Shown here: piece by piece, positions 22,097 through 33,299 of the stretch
Numbering within the stretch: the stretch's first letter is position 1
Layout of the letters: each line of letters starts with the position of its first letter
Assembly (NCBI GenBank): GCA_014925825.1
Contig: JACGCK010000004.1
Location: 930,001-994,000 of the forward strand
DNA: 64,000 bases
Source of the DNA: Pholiota molesta
Lineage: Eukaryota; Basidiomycota; Agaricomycetes; Agaricales; Strophariaceae
Direction of reading: 5' to 3'
The notes under the pieces: generated by a model
What the model was told of the DNA's origin: nothing
The model's database searches: none
Seen by the model: only the letters and a program-made list of their open reading frames with translations
Position numbers and translations under genes: made by a program

Positions 22097-24873
22097 ATGG
22101 AATCAGTCGCAGCCCGTCTCAATTCTTTCAAAAAATCCAAACGTGTTAAGAATCTAGACAAACCATCGTCCACTTCCACTCTCAAATGGCCCCACCCTTC
22201 AGATTTCAAAGCCAATCCAGATACCTTGGCCGAAGCTGGATTCTACTACGATCCCGCCTATGGCGATGCTGACAATGTAACTTGCTATGTCTGCGAGAAG
22301 CAGCTGGGAGGCTGGGAGGTGGACGATGATCCGTTCCTTCTTCATTGGAAGAAATGTGGACATAACTGTTGCTGGGCTAGTGTGCGTTGCGGGCTGGTAT
22401 CGGAAGTAGACGCGTCTGGAAGGTGAGCTGACGTGCGATCTACTCCAGCCGTTCTAGGTTTTGGGAACTAATATTGTTCTGTAGATTTATCTCTTCGGAT
22501 AAGACACGTCATCCCACTCACAAGACTATGGAAAAAGCAAGGCTGGAGACGTTCAATGCGGGAAGGGCTGGATTCATGATAAGGTAAAGGCCATGGAGCC
22601 AACTCGATTATGGTGCGTCGAGAATCAAGTGGAATAACATTTACAATCTGACACAAGTGGTACTCAGATGGCGCGTGCTGGATTTGTATATACTCCACAA
22701 CACAGCGGCGATGACCTTGCAACCTGTCTGTACTGTAACACCTCTTTAAGTGGGTGGGATGAGGAAGATGACCTATGTGAATCAAATCATGTCCTGGTCT
22801 GCGCGTAACTGACAGACTTTTGTGTAGGGAGGAACATCGACAACGAGCTAGCAAATTAGACATTCCCTGTGCATTTTTCTCAACATCCGACCCATCTCGA
22901 TCACAATCCACAAAACCTTCTTCGAAATCGCAAGCAAAACCTCCTTCTCGATCCACCTCGAAATCCAAATACCAGGACATGGTTATGCCTACGAAAACAT
23001 TCGACGGCGAAGAAGAAGAATCAGATATTGTTGAACCTGTCAAAGCCCTCAAATCTACAGCGAAAACACCACGAAAGCCGCGGTCAACATCGTCATCAAG
23101 TACGAGGAAATCAAGCGCGAAGACCCTAAACCTAAATCCGGAGTACAAGTCGTTCTGGATTGAAAGACGTCGCTGAAGATGAGGAAGAGGAGGATGCTGA
23201 ACCGGAGCCTCCAGTAACGGTCAAGAAGAAGGCTCGCTCCCGCTCCAAATCTGTGATCAGGTCAGACGCTCAGACTGAGGATGATGAAGACGTCGAGGCA
23301 CAACCACTTGCAACTGTCAAGAAGAAACCTCGATCGAGGTCCAAATCCGTAGCAAAGGAAGTCGTCGAAGTCGACAACGAAACCGATGGCCAGACAGCAC
23401 CCCGGCAACTGTCAAGAAGAAAACAAGGACGCAGTCGAAATCCAAGCCTAAATCGGAGGTTGAAGCCGAGGTGGCGATTGAAACAGAAGAAACTCGGAAA
23501 TCTTCGCGGTCTAAATCACGGAAACCGACCCAGCGAACCGAAGATGAAGAGGAGGAAGAAGCGCCACAAAAACACCTCCCGCGAAATCCAAGGTGGCAGT
23601 TGCTTCTGTGAGCGAGGAACCAGCGAGAAAACCTTCCCGCTCCAAGGCCAAACCATCCGTCGCCCCTACTGTGGCTGACGAAGAGCTCCTCGCAAAATCT
23701 CGCGGACGAAACCGAACTCTAAAGCCCCAGATCCAGAACGCGAAGAGCTATCTGAAGTAACTGCCAAGCCAAGCAGGCCACCCTCGCGACATGAAGAAGC
23801 GCCTAAACCTCCTATTAAACCCAAACATCAGAGGACTGCTTCTAGATCGACAGCCAAAGCTCCGATCGCCGTTTCCGAGGCAGAATCTGTCGAACAGGAC
23901 GAGCCTATCACCGCAATACAACCTAAGAAGAAAGCATCAAGCAAATCCAAGCCACCTCCGCCCGTGGAAGCAACAGACTTATTCAACGAAGACATTGTGA
24001 TGAATAATCCTGACCTGGCCCCGTCCCCGCCGCTATCGCCCAAGTCTGCTTCTACCACAGAGCTCCCTCCCCTATTTGTTCCCAAACGGAAAACACCCTC
24101 GCCACTCCAAATAAACCGCCTTCTCAATCAACGGGAAAGAAAAGCCAGCTTCGAAATCGAAACCAATATCACAGGCTCCCAAACCCATGAAAGTTGTTGA
24201 AATTTCAAGTGATGAGGAATCTGAGGCACCCAAATCAGAGAAAGAGAATAAGCCCAAGGACGGTCTACAAAGAGGCAAAGAAAATCCACATGGGCCTCCA
24301 AGACCCAAACATTGCTTCAAACTAGTATCCCGCAGCCGCAATTCAGCACCCCGCCACGACCCATATCGCGCAGAGTAAATTCAGAAAGAAACCGATAATC
24401 GTGGAAATAGTTGAACCACCCGAAGCGGCGCGCTCGCCCTCTCCACCGCTCACTAAACCTGAAAATGACGGCGATGTGAGCATGGGCGACGTCGAACCGG
24501 ATGTGGATCAACGGATGGATGACGCCCCTGCGCCATCCACTCCTCCGCGTCCCATGATCCAAGTCATGCCACCTAACGGCATCGTGCCTAATGCCACCCA
24601 GCCTAACCCCAACGTTCTCCGACACCCCCTAATTCCTCTCAGAATATTCCCGTAGCGGCTCCGACGGCTCCACCTTTCATGCCTCCACTTTCCAGACTTC
24701 CGTTCACGCCTTTGCACAGTCTCAGTGATGCTGAGCTTGATATGACGGTTGAGGAATGGATTCGTTATCAAATGGATGTTGAATTCGATAAATTTCGACG
24801 AGACGGCGAACGAGAGCTGCAGCAATTTAAGAAGAAGGCGGAGGACGTTAGGAAGATTATCGAAGGGCTATAG
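22097..24873 (+). CDS. BIR-domain chromosomal passenger protein, Bir1/survivin-like
   Basis: Fungal survivin homolog (S. pombe Bir1/Cut17), expected to target Aurora kinase to centromeres. The start ATG at 22097 gives MESVAARLNSFKKSKR. BIR1 lies at about residues 30-105: LKWPHPSDFKANPDTLAEAG, zinc ligands in VTCYVCEKQLGGWE, then the H and C of FLLHWKKCGHNCCW. BIR2 follows across introns, with TFNAG..GWIHDK, MARAGFVYTPQHSGDDLATC, YCNTSLSGWDEEDD, EHRQRASKLDIPCAFF. A long low-complexity part repeats basic VKKKxRSRSKS-type motifs in an acidic background. The C-terminal block (VEEWIRYQMDVEFDKFRRDG with the coiled tail after it) is typical of fungal Bir1. Frame breaks occur at 22558-22566 and 22771-22773, with several more between 23100 and 24660, so the exact middle sequence is unreliable. 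Confidence 0.85.
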
Positions 24874-26791
24874 GACTTCGGATCTGGAGTTTATGCATTG
24901 TTTTCGTTGTGGGTTGTCGGGACTGTTTTTTCCGCTTTGATGTAGATATTGATTATTTATTTCCTCCTTTCAAGCTCACAAGTTCACCGTTTTGTTATGT
25001 TACGGGCACGTTGTGCTTCTAATATTAATTAGATTGCTTACAGTCTCGTTCAAGCGTAAGTGTGATGGATGTCTATGGCGAGTGAACTTGCAAGTCCATC
25101 GCTGCGCGCCCAGCAAGTTTCAATGTTCTCTCACCAGTGTTCGCATTCATTCCAGTTACATCTAGGTAAGTATTCACTCATCTTGTTGATGAGTACATTC
25201 TTCATTCCATACTCCTTATTGAAATCTGCATATACTGATATATATGTACAGCGTAGTCGGCTCCGCGGTCAAGCTCAAGCCACATCCACTATGTTTTTCT
25301 CGAACTTGGAAGGAGTCTATTTCCCGAACATTTTTTCGGAAGAAAAAATTACTCCTTCATGCTTTCGGCCCGAGGTCTATGCATGCATCATCGTCTTTGC
25401 AATATGAGCTCTGTAAATGAAAACTAATGCTAAAGTGGCATTGACGTCGGGACTTATATGTCCATGACACTTGCTGATATCCTTGCCGGCAGACAAAAAA
25501 ACAACTTGCTGCCTATGACGCGGATTCCATTGACTGGGTGTCGTTCATTGATTTCACGGTTCGATCGCATGCTACATAGTCATCTGGAGTCCAGATTAGA
25601 ATAGGTGAGCATCCAATGTCAAGGCATTAAATATGATAAGCTTACCGGTACAGTATATATTCTAGAATAGGTTATATGTTTGGAATCATGTTTTCCGCTG
25701 AAGAATCGCAACAATCTGAAATATGCGAAAGAAACGTATGTTGGTTTCGGCGCCTACACCTTCCCCGGTCGCCGATATGACCTGGTACTGGTTCACAACG
25801 TTAGAACAACTGTGCGTGAGTTCAAAAAGCCATATTTGAATTGCCACCCAGGTCTGATTGTCATATCACCAAAAACGTATCTTTATCTTCTCGCCTTGAC
25901 ATCCTAGGATGTTTTCAACATTAGAAGCATGAGCCGCGCCTCGTTTGTGATGAACGCACAGTAATTTGAACACCTTGCCGACTCGTGTGCCAGTGATCGA
26001 CATGACTCCCAGCAGCCGTCAGCTGCCGTCGCATAAGTAGGTGTTAATTGATGATCTGAGATGATCTGCAACGCAACACCGTCATTCGAGATGTGTGGCA
26101 TACATCAAAGCCAAGGGAACGCGGGCGCACTGAGTTTGGACGTATATAATCTAATTACTGCGGCCTACATACTATACTTGCATTCAACAGCAGACTGCAG
26201 CACATACTATTTTGAGTGATGTCGTTATTCTTCCTAGTTTCCTTCCACATATGTGGGTGTGATTAGTCAAAACCCAAAGATTAGATCTTCCTCAGTTCCA
26301 CGTTGGTCAACTCCTCCCACAAGCCGTCGGCGTAGAAGACAGCTTCCGTCTTTACGACCTAGAACCGACAAAATTGACTTGGCACGTTGTGAAAGTGCGA
26401 TTTCATCGACATGTCGTGAAGTCGTGAACCCATGATCTGCCAGTTTGTCCGTTGTTTTCGTATAATCAGTATGCCTGAAGATCACCAGCCTGTGAGATTG
26501 CCGATAGGATCAACAAGGAAGATAAATACGTTGTCGCCAGCCCCATCTCTCTCGCGTCTTAAGAACAATCTCGTCAACGAGCGGTAAAGGGGATGGGAGA
26601 AGGCGAGGGACGCGGACAAAATGTTTACAAGGTATAAGTCCTTGTATTGACAAAAGTTCTTCGGCTTCGTCATCGAAATAATTGACGATGGGTCCGCTTA
26701 TAAAACTATAACGATGATTCTTCAAAGTTCTTCCAGTCGACCATCCCGTCTTGCTTGACGATCCACCCGCGTAAGCTCACAGAGATTCGGA
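24874..26791. other. Long intergenic region, no gene recognised
   Basis: About 1.9 kb. Short frames occur on both strands. The longest pair, minus-strand frames at 26510-26725 and 26267-26485, could be joined into a ~140-residue hypothetical with no recognisable domain; I do not call it. No terminal repeats, target-site duplications or transposase motifs are visible. The right end includes the promoter of the F-box gene. Confidence 0.4.
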
Positions 26792-28434
26792 ATGGCGTCC
26801 CATCCTAATCTTCTGGCGCTTCCCACCGATATCTATCGCTTGGTTTTCGGACACCTAGATGCTGCGGACATCCTTATTTTGCGGCAGGTGCATTGTTATC
26901 GCTCTATCAATAACCGATTCACGTTGCTGAACCGCTTTTCTGGAGACCTGTCAAGAGTTCTACGAATTATCGATACTCCGGAGTGTCTGGGACACACTTT
27001 TGCGGAGACACATTATCAGTCAAAATATCCCAATTCCTAGATTGGATGGAAAACCACTCGATTCACTATCTTCTCAAGAACTAGAAGGGTGCTATCGGAG
27101 AGCTTTGGCACTTCGCCGGAACTGGGTCTCCGAGTCTCCAATAATTCATCGGCACTTGACTGTGAATAATGGCATTCCCAATTCACGCATTATTGCAATG
27201 ACCGTTCTGCCAGAACGGGGCAATAGATGTATTATTTCGCTATCGATGACTCCAGGAAGAAATCGCATTTTTAACCTTCAATGCTGGGATATAGGTGGTA
27301 CCACTCCCGTATGTCTCGCCGTACGTGAGATGAAGCAATTTCGGGGTATAGCCGTGAACAGAGTTGTTTGCGACCATGGTGATTTAGCTATCCTGAATCC
27401 AGAGTATGTGATGTGACTTCCTAGTCACTTTTATGTCTATGCGCGTGCTGAAGGAATTATTCAGGCTCGAGATCCTTTCTATTGAGCCTCAGACGACAGC
27501 CTTGGATCAAGGCTTTGTCACAAAGGCTTCAATGCCCGAAGTACATGGAGTACATACGGTCCACCTTTTCTGGAAGTCATCATTTTTAACCAGCGACGCC
27601 GAGGGGTTGGTGTATCTCTGGGATATTGAGACCCCACACAAAAAATTACAGCTTCAGAACCTTAATCCGGCACAGGTAAATCAAATGATACTTTCGCAGA
27701 ATGAGATACTCACCCTTTGTCTCCAGCCCAGGCCGCTCATGGATGTTCTAATTACTGATGAGTACATCGTCGTTTTGAAACTCACCACTCTGGAATTCTA
27801 CGCCCGCACTTCGGAATCAGCGTCGGCGCCAAATAATGGTATCCTCCATCCTATATCTATATTTACTTGGCCATGGCGGATCGACAACGCGGTCATGACA
27901 TTGACCCACCGACCAGGGCGCACCGCAGGACGAACACCCATTGACATCTTGGTGCGATTCGGCAGCTACTATCCCTGGGCCATAAATATCCTGCACCACT
28001 ATGAAATCCGACCTAACCTTGGCTTCCTAACGGACCCAGGGATCGGGATGAGCGAGCAGAATCACCCATACTCTCCGCCCGTCCTGCTCGAATCTATCGC
28101 GTCCCCCGTGCGGCTGCACGCCACCTCCGACATGGCCATCGGCCCTTACGGGACCACCATCTGGACGGACAGTCACACGGAGGATTACTTCAACCATTCC
28201 GATCGGGGTCAGCGGGTTGCGGGCATGCTCAAGCGCTATGTTATCGATGATGAAGGCGAGGAAGAGGCGGAGCTTTCGGATCAAGTAGCGACGGCGTCTG
28301 CGGCCAGTGTATATGCATATCAAGAAGAGGACGGATGGGTGAGAATCGCTATGGATGAACGGAAGGGAGAATATTTCTCGGGCATGATGATGGGCTTATT
28401 TCAGTTTTGGAGTACGTGTGACCTATTGGCATAG
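26792..28434 (+). CDS. F-box protein with C-terminal beta-propeller-like region
   Basis: Agaricomycete-type F-box protein, presumably a substrate receptor of an SCF ubiquitin ligase. The start ATG at 26792 gives MASHPNLLALPTDIYRLVFG, and the F-box continues HLDAADILILRQ. An intron at 26888-26957 joins to FYELSILRSVWDTLLRRHII. The adjacent family block SSQELEGCYRRALALRRNW is clear. A second intron (about 27403-27463) joins NPE to LEILSIEPQ. The rest is a long beta-rich region with repeats such as FLTSDAEGLVYLWDIETP and a final GYGTTIW-like segment, consistent with a degenerate propeller. No frame break is needed. Substrate unknown. The gene is convergent with the UBX gene, 205 bp apart. Confidence 0.75.
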
Positions 28435-28639
28435 GTATGGACCTGGATTTCGAATGTAGCCAAGTTGTTTATATGTAGATTAGAGGCAAATTCCTTCAAT
28501 GTCGGGCTCACCTTCAAAAACTGCAGCTTATTATTTATTAGCATTTTATTTAGTAATTTGATTTGAAGATTGAACAGGTGTGATAGCAGATATGCGTACA
28601 GCGCTATTTTACATCATGTTATGGGTACAAAATTTGAGT

Positions 28640-30239
28640 TCAGGGCGTAGCAATGAGTACCTACAACCGGAGTTTAGCTTAAGATTCATTCGAGAGATAT
28701 TAAACTTACAGCAGAAGGAGTGAGCCCGAGATCTTTCAGAGACTTCTCGAAATCTGAGCGCGTGAACGTTTTCCTGATCAGAAAGAAAGAAGTGAGCGAA
28801 ATATACTTCTTCACGGCTCGGAGACATACCTTGGGAAATGCTGCGCGATGGTCACAGTTTCAGGATCAACCGTCAGCAATTGTCCTGCCAAATACTCTGC
28901 AACCTCTCGCAGGGCTAGTACCGACGTAGCAGAATTCAATGTCAGTTCAATCGTTAAAAAATACCGATGCCCGCATCACACTTACGTGCGTCACTCGACA
29001 GCGTCGTCGTATAGGGCTGGCCCCCGGTGGACATTCGGATCTGGAGCCGCGTCTCCTTGAAGTCCTTCCCTGCCACTCCAGCCGCAGGGGCAGCAGCGCG
29101 AGCGGGTGCAGTGGAGCTACTGGATTCAGGCAGAGGCTGGCCATCGCGCAGGGCTTTCTCCCTCGCAGCTTTCTCCGCGCGAGCTTTCTTGTCAGCTTCG
29201 ATCTGAGCTTTGATGGCAGCTTTAGCTTTGGCGTCTTCGATCTTTTCTGGATGATATAACGCGTGTCAGGACTCGGTGTACGAGATAAGAAAATGTGCGA
29301 CTGAGAAGGGAAGATTATGTATGCCAGGGAAGGAAGGAGACCGTAAAAAATCGGGGGGGAATGGCATTGGTACCCACCTCGTTTCTTGGCCTCAGCCTCC
29401 TTGAGTGCTTCCTTAAGTTGCATATCTTCCTTGATCTTGCTCATGTCCTTATTTCGCGGTCAATTGGATCCAATCGTTAATATATAAGGGTCCATTAAAT
29501 GTACCTTTCCTGCTTTGCGTCGCAGGGCTTCGTTTGCTTTATGCTCCTTGGCCTCTTCGATAGCTTTTTTGGAACGCTTTTCCGCCATCTTCGATCGCAG
29601 TTCCTCGAGCCTTTGTTTTTTTTCTTCTTCAGTCAAAGGTTTAATCTGTATACATGGGTATCATAATGAGCATTTGCAGAAAGACCATCGATAGAGGCAT
29701 GATGTCACCTCTTCCGTGGACTCTTCAAACTGATCATGACCGCTTTTCTCAGCATGGAAGTTGGCCAGGGCGGTATTTTTGAAGATTTTACCGCATTGGG
29801 AGCATTTGATACTCTAATATCCGTATCCAAGAGAGGTATAAGTGTCAAAGGTTCAGACGGAAGTGAAGTAGACGCGTGTATACCTTGGCTTCCACCTCGT
29901 TCCCTTTAAGAACACCCAAGCTTTTCAAGGCTTCCGCATCTTCGTCGTCCTCATCCACATCCATTGGGGCGGAGCTGCTTCCTGCTTGTTCATTCACGGA
30001 TCCCAAATCAGGGACGGGTTGACCCTCGTGTTCAAGAATGTGGTCCATTGCAGGCTGTAGGCCGCGGTTGCCTGTGGCTTTCAGAGCCCCTGTTACATGC
30101 AACAATAAACGCGATTGTAGCATAGCAAGAGATGTTTAATGAGCGATGGAATTTCAGGAAATCAGAGTAGAAAGGGCGTACACTCGACTCGTGCGGCGTC
30201 GAAACCCATTCCTATAAGTGTGTCTTTATCTCCAGCCAT
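28640..30239 (-). CDS. UBA / C2H2 zinc finger / UBX protein, UBXN1 (SAKS1)-like
   Basis: Cdc48/p97 cofactor linking ubiquitinated substrates to the ATPase. The start ATG at 30239-30237 gives MAGDKDTLIGMGFDAARVE, the first UBA helix; the next exon supplies ALKATGNRGLQPAMDHILEH. An acidic linker follows, then a single C2H2 finger (IKCSQCGKIFKNTALANFH, second His in EKSGHDQF). A long Lys/Glu/Ala coiled coil comes next, and the C-terminal UBX domain starts near TRLQIRMSTGGQPYTTTL, with LREVAEYLAGQ and the diagnostic Cdc48-binding loop HFPRKTF, where the Arg codon is split by an intron. A last intron brings the C-terminus to GLTPSAVLIATP and stop at 28642-28640. The UBA-finger-UBX order matches UBXN1. 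Confidence 0.88.
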
Positions 30240-30838
30240 ATGTGATTGTTGATTGGCTTTGTATAGCTGTGGTAAAGCTAAATACAAAGATGGTTTTCGT
30301 ATTTATATGTAGATGCTTGTATGGATTCCAAAGAAGACGTGCGATTACTGCAAGATGATCGTGGAGGATGTGGAGAGTGAGAACGAGGGGCACGCGTACG
30401 ATGTGCCAAATATAGAAACACACCATCACCGTCTGGCACCGCTCCAGTTCCCCTTGCTCCCTTCCTTTCTCCGTCTACGTTGAAAAATGCCTCTGATTAG
30501 CTCACTCAACCTCCAACGGGAGGGTCTTCTGCTTTTGCGATAGAGGGACGATTTATGAGCGAATGACAGGTGGGCCACATCCTATACGACTCATCGGGCC
30601 TGTGCAGCGTGTTTCTAGCGTGCTTGAGCTCTTGTGGGATACGCCGTCATGTTCCATGCAGGCAATTGTCTCGCCGGTGAGGCGTCTGCCGCATGTGTAT
30701 AGGAAGAATGACGTCGGCATTAACTGGGTCAAATTAATTAATAAGGGCAACCAACCCGACTTGTGGCTGCCGTCCTCACCAATAAAAGGGCAACCCATCG
30801 CGTCCAGTTGACATACATATTCCTATACACGACTCTCA
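30240..30838. other. Intergenic region upstream of the questin-oxidase array
   Basis: About 600 bp between the UBX gene start and the first questin-oxidase-like gene. Open frames on both strands at about 30553-30811 overlap each other and match nothing I recognise. The conserved TATA-bearing block seen upstream of copies 2 and 3 is not present here. Confidence 0.4.
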
Positions 30839-32568
30839 ATGATGACTGGTGACACTGATACCAAATGTTTCCGATTCCCAGTCGACATGGTACACCGAAC
30901 CAGGGCTTGGTTCTTCCAAGCAGCAGTCCAGGCGTTTCTTTAGCGTCGACCACTACTCTTCAGAGCATTCTTACGGATAACCATAAGCGGTGGCATGTAT
31001 TCTTCAACCCGAGACGTTATCAGAAGTAATTATTCATTGCTCTGATATGATTTCCTGACACGAACGTGTTCTAGCCATTCAGCCTACGTGGTTTTGACTT
31101 TATGGTCTCTTGGAGTTGAACCAGCAATCCTTGGAAGTTCATACGAAGAGAATGTTAAATCACAAGTGCCTGCTTTCCCATCTCCCAGTCCTATAACTCA
31201 TCAGACATGGAAAGACCACCTTGGAGACGACAAGTATGTTCTACTTCTGGATCTCGTGATGTCTTTCAAATATTCATTTTACAGATATTATCAAGCCTAT
31301 ATATCATTCTTTGAAGATGAACTAAAAATCAAATCATTCAACAAACTTCTCGAAGAATATGTGTTCGAAGCAAGTGCCAATGTAATCATGGGTGCAAGTT
31401 CAAATCAGCCCAAGATGTTGGATAGGTTCTTCGCTGGTCTCCTCCATCCTATGATTCATACAGGGTTTGGACTCGAGTTCACTTTACCTGGAATTCTCGC
31501 AGAGGGTAAAATATCCTGATTCGAAGCTGGCCGAATTCTGATATGTTTTTTCTTCCATTTCTTCTGCATATCCAGCCCTTGCGATGACTGCAGTGCATGA
31601 AGCCGAAGGTGGCGGTCTACTCCCACCCGAGTGGTTTCTTCCGGCTGCTACCAGCTTCCTATCCCAATTTGTGTACAGTGTTGCCATTTCAAATAAGGGA
31701 ACGAAGCCCAATATCCATGCATTCACTATCCTTTCCCGTATTCTTAACGATCCTGAATTGGGTGGTTACGAGGACCCTGGACATAGGAATCCTTATCCTG
31801 GTGTTGTACAGGCTTATGGAAAAACAATCCTGAAATATGTGACCAGTGGACTCTAGATGAAGAGCTTGATAAAAAGGTGGAGGAACTTATCTGGACGATG
31901 GTGTTGCTTATGGTGTTTGTGGAAGTAGATCGGAGCCGGGCAGCCATTTCAAAGCGGAATTTTACCTGTAAGTTTGTTGATACTAGCCTCTAATGTTCCA
32001 ATGACGTTGATACCTCTTTCTACGTCGATGCTAGCATGCACCTGGTTACATCCTCGCTCTTTTTATCCAAATATTTACAGAGCTGACACGTTCCTCTCAA
32101 ATTCAACTCTTGCGGGGCTATTTTGCTGTCTGTATGGCATGGTACGTCGGGCGTGGGCGTCCCAGCTTGATATGAAGGCTTTCTTTACGGATGCAAAAAC
32201 GCTACATCCCACTCCACCAGGCCCTCGACCAAGCCCGCACACAGGCGTCAATCCCTCACCGTCGTCTCCCGAGGCTATCACCCTAACAGTTGGCTCCCTA
32301 TTATACAGTCAACTCTCGCGCATCCCGATAGTCATCTACCAAAGCTTCAGAGGGCGCTGAATGAATACTCTGCGCATTTTGGCTTGACTCCTGCGGGGAC
32401 GTTTAAGGATACGGAGCTCAAAGATGCGAATTAATTGATGGGACGCTATTCATTCGCGCAGCAGGCCTGACCTTCTCCAGTCTTGGTTGGGTCAGAGAAG
32501 GAGAAGCTCCTGGAGCGTGGAATGAAGAAGGGTTCTTTACATCGTCTGATGTATGCATTGACAACTGA
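30839..32568 (+). CDS. Questin-oxidase-like protein (AflY family), copy 1, frame-broken
   Basis: Member of the fungal questin oxidase-like family (PF14027; includes AflY of aflatoxin clusters and GedK-type ring-opening oxidases). The start is the ATG at 30839. Conserved blocks are FPIPSRHGTPNQGLVLP, STTTLQSILTDNHKRWHVFF, NHSAYVVLTLWSLGVEP, ITHQTWKDHLGD, YYQAYISFFEDELK, AGLLHPMIHTGFGLEFTLPG, the internal IHAFTILSRIL, MHLVTSSLFLS and a C-terminal FGLTPAGTFKDTELKD with GTLFIRAAGLT. At least seven breaks occur relative to copy 3, each one base short, for example near 30863, 31840, 31918, 32095, 32160 and 32432. It may be a pseudogene or contain assembly errors. It shares introns with copies 2 and 3. 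Substrate unknown; no polyketide synthase is in the window. Confidence 0.72.
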
Positions 32569-32862
32569 TATAAATCTGCATGACCTCCAGACTGCGGAGT
32601 CAGTTTCCTGTTTTACACTGTACCTCAGAAAATTTAAATGGGTCTTCGAGAGCTGTCTTCTGTACGTATGTATTCTCACGAGACTTCAGATGAATATCAC
32701 TGGAAGAATTTAGTCGTTGACCTGCGAACAAATCAGAAATAACTGAATGAGACTTGAGGTCATTTTTGGATAATGATGTTATTTTGATAGGCTTACCGAG
32801 TTTGCTTTTGTTTCTGCTGCACGATTATTTACACGACTTCAGATGTAAATCAGTTCGGCGCT

Positions 32863-32908
32863 GAGCGCTGAGTACTGTACTGTGTACTGAGTGCTCAGCT
32901 CAGCGCTC
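32863..32908. repeat. Inverted repeat (hairpin), 10-bp arms
   Basis: GAGCGCTGAG at 32863-32872 and its reverse complement CTCAGCGCTC at 32899-32908 flank an AGTACTGTACT-like core that is itself partly self-complementary. It lies about 390 bp upstream of questin-oxidase copy 2. Confidence 0.7.
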
Positions 32909-33236
32909 ATATGTCGACGATGCCAAATATGGAACAATCGCTTCACCGATTGGTTTCCAAGGTGTTCCACTTGACCAACACTTGACTTCCACTCATGTTC
33001 AATACGCATCATCAACAACAACATCGAGCGCTGGGACGGCACATCGCTAGTTTAGAACCGAGCTTACTCTCAAAATGACGAGATCACGCCAGTTGGCTGA
33101 CTATACACAAGAATAATTACATGACCATGGGACCAAGCGCCGCCAAAGTGGTCAAAGTGGTCTAAAGAAGTCCTCGACGGGAAAAACGTCATCATCTGCA
33201 TTGTATTGGCACCTAATTCACTCCTAACATGTTGTC

Positions 33237-33244
33237 TATATAAA
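33237..33244 (+). promoter_or_regulatory. TATA box of questin-oxidase copy 2
   Basis: TATATAAA followed by GCCATGCA, about 56 bp upstream of the start codon. The same TATAAAGCCATGCA context recurs upstream of copy 3, supporting function. Confidence 0.6.
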
Positions 33245-33299
33245 GCCATGCAGAAGAGGCTTTCAAATCCAGTTCACCCTCCAGATTCCAACAATCATG

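Larger units (their letters stand above)
32569..33299. other. Intergenic region between questin-oxidase copies 1 and 2
   Basis: About 730 bp. The right half (from about 32930) is duplicated upstream of copy 3. It includes an inverted repeat at 32863-32908 and a TATATAAA box at 33237-33244. No gene. Confidence 0.55.

Noticed and set aside
26267..26725. Possible minus-strand two-exon hypothetical gene
   Set aside because: Two short frames can be joined, but there is no domain, no convincing splice pair and no start context; too weak to call.
30553..30811. Overlapping frames on both strands upstream of questin-oxidase copy 1
   Set aside because: Neither resembles a known protein and both are under 85 codons.
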